Shown: positions 5,158 to 8,135 of the stretch, piece by piece | Layout: every line of letters begins with the position of its first letter | Position numbering within the stretch: position 1 is the first letter of the stretch | Assembly: GCA_003022255.1 (NCBI GenBank) | Contig: PXPA01000017.1 | Coordinates: 1-8,135 of the forward strand | Length of the DNA: 8,135 bases | Direction: 5' to 3' | Source: Parcubacteria group bacterium SW_6_46_9 | Lineage (GTDB): Bacteria > Patescibacteriota > Minisyncoccia > Phycocordibacterales > SW-6-46-9 | Program-made: the position numbers and the translations under genes | The notes under the pieces: generated by a model | Database searches by the model: none | Told to the model about the DNA's origin: nothing | Seen by the model: the letters and a program-made list of their open reading frames with translations, nothing else

Positions 5158-5186
5158 ATTGTACTAAATTAATTTGCTTACTGCAA
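5158..5186 (-). promoter_or_regulatory. Sigma-70-type promoter of tRNA-Phe
   Basis: On the minus strand TTGCAG (5181-5186) and TACAAT (5158-5163) are separated by exactly 17 bases. The expected start near 5151 is about nine bases before the mature tRNA end. The -35 box sits directly behind the stop codon (5188-5190) of the upstream membrane-protein gene, so the tRNA can be transcribed independently of that operon. Confidence 0.75.
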
Positions 5187-5187
5187 T

Positions 5188-5460
5188 TTACGATCCGCCC
5201 TCTTCACCGCCGACACCCGGTACAGAGTTGAGTTTTTCGACAATCTGAGAGTACGCATCAAATAGTCGGTCCAGGTACGGATCCAGGAAGTAAAACAGGC
5301 CAACGGCAACGCCGATAATAAGCAGCCAGTAAACAACACTGGAGACTTTACGCCAGAACATGGTGGTTTGAATACTTTCAAGCATTTCGTGGTTACGCTC
5401 CACGATTTCCCGGGTTTCTTGTAAGTCCTCACGTAAATTATCAAGACGCTTGTCATCCAT
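5188..5460 (-). CDS. Small single-pass membrane protein, unknown function
   Basis: A 90-residue protein. Residues 1-33 are charged and heptad-like (LDNLREDLQETREIVERNHE), probably a cytoplasmic coiled coil. A membrane segment follows at about 40-59 (SSVVYWLLIIGVAVGLFYFL), then a short amphipathic stretch and a Gly/Glu-rich tail. I do not recognise a named family; this build is common among CPR hypothetical proteins. The ATG is 2 bp after the hsp20 stop, so it is the last gene of the valS-prsW-hsp20 unit. Its first 59 coding-strand bases (from the second base of the ATG) are present as a perfect inverted copy inside hsp20 (5743-5801). Confidence 0.75.
   Translation of the reverse strand: MDDKRLDNLREDLQETREIVERNHEMLESIQTTMFWRKVSSVVYWLLIIGVAVGLFYFLDPYLDRLFDAYSQIVEKLNSVPGVGGEEGGS
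5401..5459 (-). repeat. 59-bp inverted repeat, source arm
   Basis: This is the 5' coding end of the small membrane-protein gene. Its reverse complement is found without mismatch at 5743-5801. It reads naturally as coding sequence here, so this arm is the original. Confidence 0.9.
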
Positions 5461-5462
5461 GC

Positions 5463-5738
5463 TTAGTTTCCGGAATGAACCTCAAGTGTGGTTTCGCGGT
5501 CTTTTTTGATCTTTGGAAGTGTGATTGTCAGCAGGCCATGCGATTCACTAGCTTCGGCGGCATCAACCTCAATCTCTTCCGGTAGCTCAACAGACCGAGA
5601 AAAGCTGCCCCAGTAAAGCTCTTGAAAGTAGTAATCGTCGGGATGAATATCGTGCGGTCCTTCCCGGTGGCCGCTGATTGTACAGCGATCACGAGCAATG
5701 GAGACGTCTAAATTATTGGGGCGTACACCGGCAACCAT
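5463..5738 (-). CDS. Small heat shock protein (Hsp20), C-terminal fragment
   Basis: A 91-codon frame that carries most of an alpha-crystallin domain. GVRPNNLDVSIARDRCTISGH covers middle strands of the sandwich, YYFQELYWGSFSRSVELP the dimerisation/central strands, and HGLLTITLPK the conserved G-x-L motif strand, with a short polar tail. Hsp20 proteins are ATP-independent chaperones that hold unfolding proteins. The nominal ATG (5738) is an internal Met: Ile-Gln-Thr codons just upstream (5739-5747) still read like the preceding strand before the frame breaks at the inserted inverted segment. The real N-terminus is the fragment at 5802-5928, in another frame. The protein as assembled would lack the first crystallin strands and is unlikely to be normal. 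It is in the valS-prsW unit, 2 bp before the membrane-protein gene. Confidence 0.75.
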   Translation of the reverse strand: MVAGVRPNNLDVSIARDRCTISGHREGPHDIHPDDYYFQELYWGSFSRSVELPEEIEVDAAEASESHGLLTITLPKIKKDRETTLEVHSGN

Positions 5739-5928
5739 CGTTTGGATGACAAGCGTCTTGATAATTTACGTGAGGACTTACAAGAAACCCGGGAAATCGT
5801 GAACCGTGGTCTGCAAACTGATCGTCAAATTCATCTGCCGGCTGTTTGGGTTGTTGCGGCTGATTTTGTTCATCAAGATTGACGGTGCCGGTTAGCCGTT
5901 CAAAAAATGACTGGTTTCCGTTGCTCAT
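5713..5928 (-). pseudogene. Hsp20 N-terminal fragment, disrupted
   Basis: ATG 5928 begins MSNGNQSFFERLTGTVNLDE, followed by a Gln/Pro-rich linker to ADEFDDQFADHGS. This is a typical disordered Hsp20 N-terminal arm. From about 5801 the DNA is the inverted 59-bp copy of the neighbouring gene, so the remaining residues to the stop at 5713 are not Hsp20. The expected strand before the TMVAGVRP region is missing. It starts 18 bp after the prsW stop, with no Shine-Dalgarno sequence. With the C-terminal fragment it forms one broken gene, unless the break is an assembly or amplification artefact. Confidence 0.7.
5743..5801 (+). repeat. 59-bp inverted repeat, inserted arm inside hsp20
   Basis: A perfect inverted copy of 5401-5459. 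The edge near hsp20 codons for Ile-Gln-Thr-Met shares TCATCCA with the source start region, a microhomology at the junction. The spacer between the arms is 283 bp (5460-5742). Confidence 0.9.
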
Positions 5929-5946
5929 AGAAGATAAATTTACTGA

Positions 5947-6639
5947 TTAATGGGTGCGCTCGATGTACTTGACTCGTTCAAATAATAGCATAAGCACAAT
6001 TATGCCCGCCCACACCCCGGAAAAAATGTAAAGAAGTTGCGTTTGGGCTGTGTTCATTATAAGTAGGTTAAAAATGCTGTGCAATAAGCTGGCGATGACA
6101 ACTCCGATAATGACCGCCTCAACGCGTAAGCTGTATTTTCGGTAATACCCCCAAGCGATGAAAGCTCCCAGCAGGCCGGAACTAACGACATGTACAAGCG
6201 TTGCACCCACAAAACGCAGCCCGCCGGTTAATAGTGTGTTTAAAAAACTGACTCCCGAAAGCGTGCTGAAAAGAAACAGGCTATTTTCCACCGCAGCGAA
6301 ACCCAACGATACGGTAATAAGATAGATAATTGCATCGACCGGCTCGTCTAAGAACTGAGTACGCAAAGCGACAAGCCAGGCGGCGGTAAGTTTGAGGGCT
6401 TCCTCAAGCACTGCCCACAGTACTAGCGTTTCTCCGGAGGTACTGCCGGTGAGAGTGGTAATTACCTCCTCGCCCAAGATTGCCACTGGTACGATAACCA
6501 TGCCAGCAACAAACGTCTCAACTAGTTTTGTGCGTGGTTCTGGGTGTGGGTCTTCATGCAGAAAAAACCACAACCACCCCAAGGCAGGTAGAATACCGCC
6601 TGCTGCAGCATACAGTACTGTTGATGCTGTAAGGCTCAT
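5947..6639 (-). CDS. prsW: PrsW family intramembrane metalloprotease
   Basis: A 230-residue polytopic protein with about seven hydrophobic segments. Family motifs are visible in order: WFFLHEDPHPEP near the N-terminus, LEEALK with Glu79, Glu80 and Lys83, Asp102 in VDAIIY, GFAAVEN (113-119), Arg142 with His150 in RFVGATLVH, and HSIFN with His187 and Asn191. Glu80, His150 and His187 are candidates for metal-site residues, by comparison with PrsW and CAAX-type proteases. PrsW cleaves the anti-sigma factor RsiW in Bacillus subtilis; in CPR the substrate is unknown and no RsiW-like gene is in view. ATG 6639 is 3 bp after the valS stop, so it is co-transcribed. Placement with hsp20 hints at a membrane or protein stress role. 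Confidence 0.88.
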   Translation of the reverse strand: MSLTASTVLYAAAGGILPALGWLWFFLHEDPHPEPRTKLVETFVAGMVIVPVAILGEEVITTLTGSTSGETLVLWAVLEEALKLTAAWLVALRTQFLDEPVDAIIYLITVSLGFAAVENSLFLFSTLSGVSFLNTLLTGGLRFVGATLVHVVSSGLLGAFIAWGYYRKYSLRVEAVIIGVVIASLLHSIFNLLIMNTAQTQLLYIFSGVWAGIIVLMLLFERVKYIERTH

Positions 6640-6642
6640 AGA

Positions 6643-7476
6643 TTAGGATTTGTCAGAAGATGGCCAATCGCTAACACAAAGCATGCGGTCTGTTGTCGGC
6701 AATTCTTTCCAAAGCACTTCGGTCAAGTGGGGCATAAATGGGTGGAGAAGCGTAAGGTTTACAGAGAGGATTTCATACAACGTGTAGCGGGCGGCTTCGG
6801 TATCAGCTGGATCGGCATCATCGCTGTACAGATCGTCTTTGGTGGCTTCAATAACCTCATCAGCAAACGTATGCCAAAAAAACTCATACAGCTTTTCGGC
6901 AGCAAGGTTAAACTGGAATTTCTCTATGTGTTCAGTAACTTGGTCAGCCACTTCGTTATTTTGGTCAAGGTAGGCGCGGTATTCATCGGGAATGTGTTCC
7001 GGAGTTTCGTGCTCGTAATCTTCTGAGGTATTCATCAAGACGAACTTACTGGCGTTCCAGATTTTGTTAGCAAACCGCCGAAAACTTTCAATTTTTTCCT
7101 CGGAGATATTTGAGTCATTACCGGGTGTGGTGCCGACAACCAACCCAAACCGTAAGGCATCAGCACCATAGTCATCAATAACGTCGGCCGGATCAAGCAC
7201 ATTACCCTTTGATTTGCTCATTTTCTCACCATCTTCGTCTTTGACCATGCCGTGCAGATACACATCCGCAAACGGTACATCTTCAAGCAGAAATCCGCTC
7301 ATGAGAATCATCCGCGCAATCCAGAAGAAGATAATATCCTTACCACACTCAAGGACGTCGGTTGGATGAAATTCAGCAAGGTCGGTACCAGCGATTGATT
7401 CAGTGGGTTTTGCATCTGGCTTGCCGGCCAAAGCCTCGGCGGAGGCGGGCCAGCCGAGGGTGGAGAATGTCCACAA
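6643..7476 (-). CDS. valS: Valyl-tRNA synthetase, C-terminal part (frame-broken from the upstream part)
   Basis: This part carries GLWTFSTLGWP, then FHPTDVLECGKDIIFFW, HGMVKDEDGEKMSKSKGNVL (KMSKS loop at 7210-7224) and the anticodon-binding helical domain (FANKIWNASKFVLMN to LLHPFMPHLTEVLWKELP). It ends at SDWPSSDKS without the C-terminal coiled-coil arm of long ValRS. The TTG at 7474-7476 is only the first in-frame codon after a TAG; it corresponds to an internal Leu. Between GWP and FHP there are 25 residues instead of about 8 in E. coli ValRS. The extra ones (ASAEALAGKPDAKPTESIAG) come from a GC-rich palindrome. It is first of the valS-prsW-hsp20 unit. ValRS charges tRNA-Val and edits Thr mischarging. 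Confidence 0.85.
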   Translation of the reverse strand: MWTFSTLGWPASAEALAGKPDAKPTESIAGTDLAEFHPTDVLECGKDIIFFWIARMILMSGFLLEDVPFADVYLHGMVKDEDGEKMSKSKGNVLDPADVIDDYGADALRFGLVVGTTPGNDSNISEEKIESFRRFANKIWNASKFVLMNTSEDYEHETPEHIPDEYRAYLDQNNEVADQVTEHIEKFQFNLAAEKLYEFFWHTFADEVIEATKDDLYSDDADPADTEAARYTLYEILSVNLTLLHPFMPHLTEVLWKELPTTDRMLCVSDWPSSDKS

Positions 7477-8135
7477 ACCGTACTAACAATTGGTTCTGTA
7501 CACGCGGAGTATGTCTTGTCCTGGCAGTAGAAGACGGGGATCCGGTGGCCGTACCAAATTTGCCGGGATATGCACCAGTCACGCAAGTTTTCTATCCAGT
7601 GAAAGTAGTTTTTCTCGAACCGTTCTGGTGTTATTGATATCTGACCGCTACCAACAGCTGTTTGCATTATCTCTTTAAGCGTGACTTCTTGGCCGTCATC
7701 GATATTTTTCAAGTCTGAATTTTCGATTGTAAATTGTGCGTTCACATCAACGAACCACTGTTTTTTTGGCAGGTGTTCAATTACCGCACCAGTACGTTCA
7801 GCTCGGCCGAGATTTTTTGTTGCTGTTTCTTCGCCTTCAAGCAGACCGTCTTTTTTGAGTTTATCAGCAATTTGTTCGCGCGCCTTGTCTACGGAAAGAT
7901 TGGCAAACTCACCGGCAGCATCCATCATCTCCGCGTTTTCATCAATTACTTGTTTTAAGTCCAGGTCATGCCGGCGGGCTATTTCCCAGTCGACACTGGC
8001 GTGGGCTGGGGTAAGCCCAACAGCCCCACTGCCGTACTCAGGATCAATTTCTTTGTCAGCGATAACTGCAATTTGCAGTGTCTCGCCAAGAAACTCGGTT
8101 TCAAACTGCTGGCCGATATATTCCTGGTAACGCTT
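7308..8135 (-). CDS. valS: Valyl-tRNA synthetase, internal part (5' end outside window, frame lost near 7485)
   Basis: The reading enters at the window edge (8135) in the editing-domain region: DPEYGSGAVGLTPAHASVDW is the ValRS/IleRS/LeuRS editing signature. FANLSVDKAREQI and GAVIEHLPKKQWFVD follow, then WIENLRDWCISRQIWYGHRI, which leads to the catalytic domain. Homology stops after YCQDKTYSACTEPIVST, close to 7485. Codons from there to the stop at 7308 are read out of frame over the C-terminal part. About 20-30 residues expected next in ValRS, including a CPxCG-type knuckle and the QDxDVLDTWFSS block, are absent. ValRS is essential, so a sequencing or assembly error is possible, but a true pseudogene is not excluded. 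Confidence 0.82.
   Translation of the reverse strand, partial: KRYQEYIGQQFETEFLGETLQIAVIADKEIDPEYGSGAVGLTPAHASVDWEIARRHDLDLKQVIDENAEMMDAAGEFANLSVDKAREQIADKLKKDGLLEGEETATKNLGRAERTGAVIEHLPKKQWFVDVNAQFTIENSDLKNIDDGQEVTLKEIMQTAVGSGQISITPERFEKNYFHWIENLRDWCISRQIWYGHRIPVFYCQDKTYSACTEPIVSTVCGHSPPSAGPPPPRLWPASQMQNPLNQSLVPTLLNFIQPTSLSVVRILSSSGLRG
7418..7455. repeat. GC-rich palindromic repeat inserted in frame in valS
   Basis: The inner stem GCCTC/GAGGC (7433-7437, 7442-7446) has a GGCG loop, with flanking GGCC/GGCC (7426-7429, 7448-7451) and GGCT/AGCC outer pairing with a bulge. Translated on the minus strand it gives GWPASAEALAGKP, an insertion at the turn between GWP and FHP of ValRS. Confidence 0.65.

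Noticed and set aside
7681..8130. 149-codon plus-strand frame opposite valS
   Set aside because: It is a shadow of the clearly homologous ValRS editing-domain frame on the minus strand.

Overview
The window looks like part of a small-genome bacterium of the Candidate Phyla Radiation (Patescibacteria, probably Parcubacteria-like). This is inferred from the gene families, not from a database search: a run of short type IV pilin-like proteins with near-identical GFTLIELLVV N-termini, a PrsW-type membrane protease, a short ValRS without a C-terminal coiled-coil arm, small single-membrane-pass proteins, tRNAs without an encoded CCA, few Shine-Dalgarno sites, and many dispersed palindromic repeats.

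Layout. Positions 1-454 hold hairpin-rich repeat DNA. Next come two plus-strand genes: a FtsB/DivIC-like division protein (455-901) and a small glutaredoxin (953-1204). A second copy of the repeat element follows (1205-1440), then degenerate tandem repeats, then tRNA-Arg(CCU) (1635-1706). Behind that tRNA is a structured stretch of about 180 bp ending in an exact 18-bp copy of the tRNA 3' end that doubles as a terminator. From 1958 to the window end everything lies on the minus strand: four paralogous pilin-like genes (transcribed from 4505 down to 1958), a GIY-YIG nuclease-domain protein, a CPR-type palindromic repeat, and tRNA-Phe(GAA) with a good sigma-70 promoter. The last unit, in transcription order, is valS, prsW, hsp20, and a small membrane protein, with gaps of 3, 18 and 2 bp, read toward tRNA-Phe.

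Two genes of that last unit are broken. valS appears to have lost a segment with a frame change just before the GLWTFSTLGWP block, and right after that block it carries an in-frame palindromic repeat insertion. The middle of hsp20 is replaced by a perfect 59-bp inverted copy of the start of the downstream gene. Both could be real rearrangements or amplification/assembly chimeras.

The most interesting non-coding signal is a repeat family around 190-498 and 1205-1440. Two copies have hairpins whose stems differ in sequence but keep pairing, around conserved loop and linker sequences. Diverged copies of the downstream module lie in opposite orientation on either side of the ftsB-like/glutaredoxin pair. 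Functions stated below are by family recognition from sequence motifs only.
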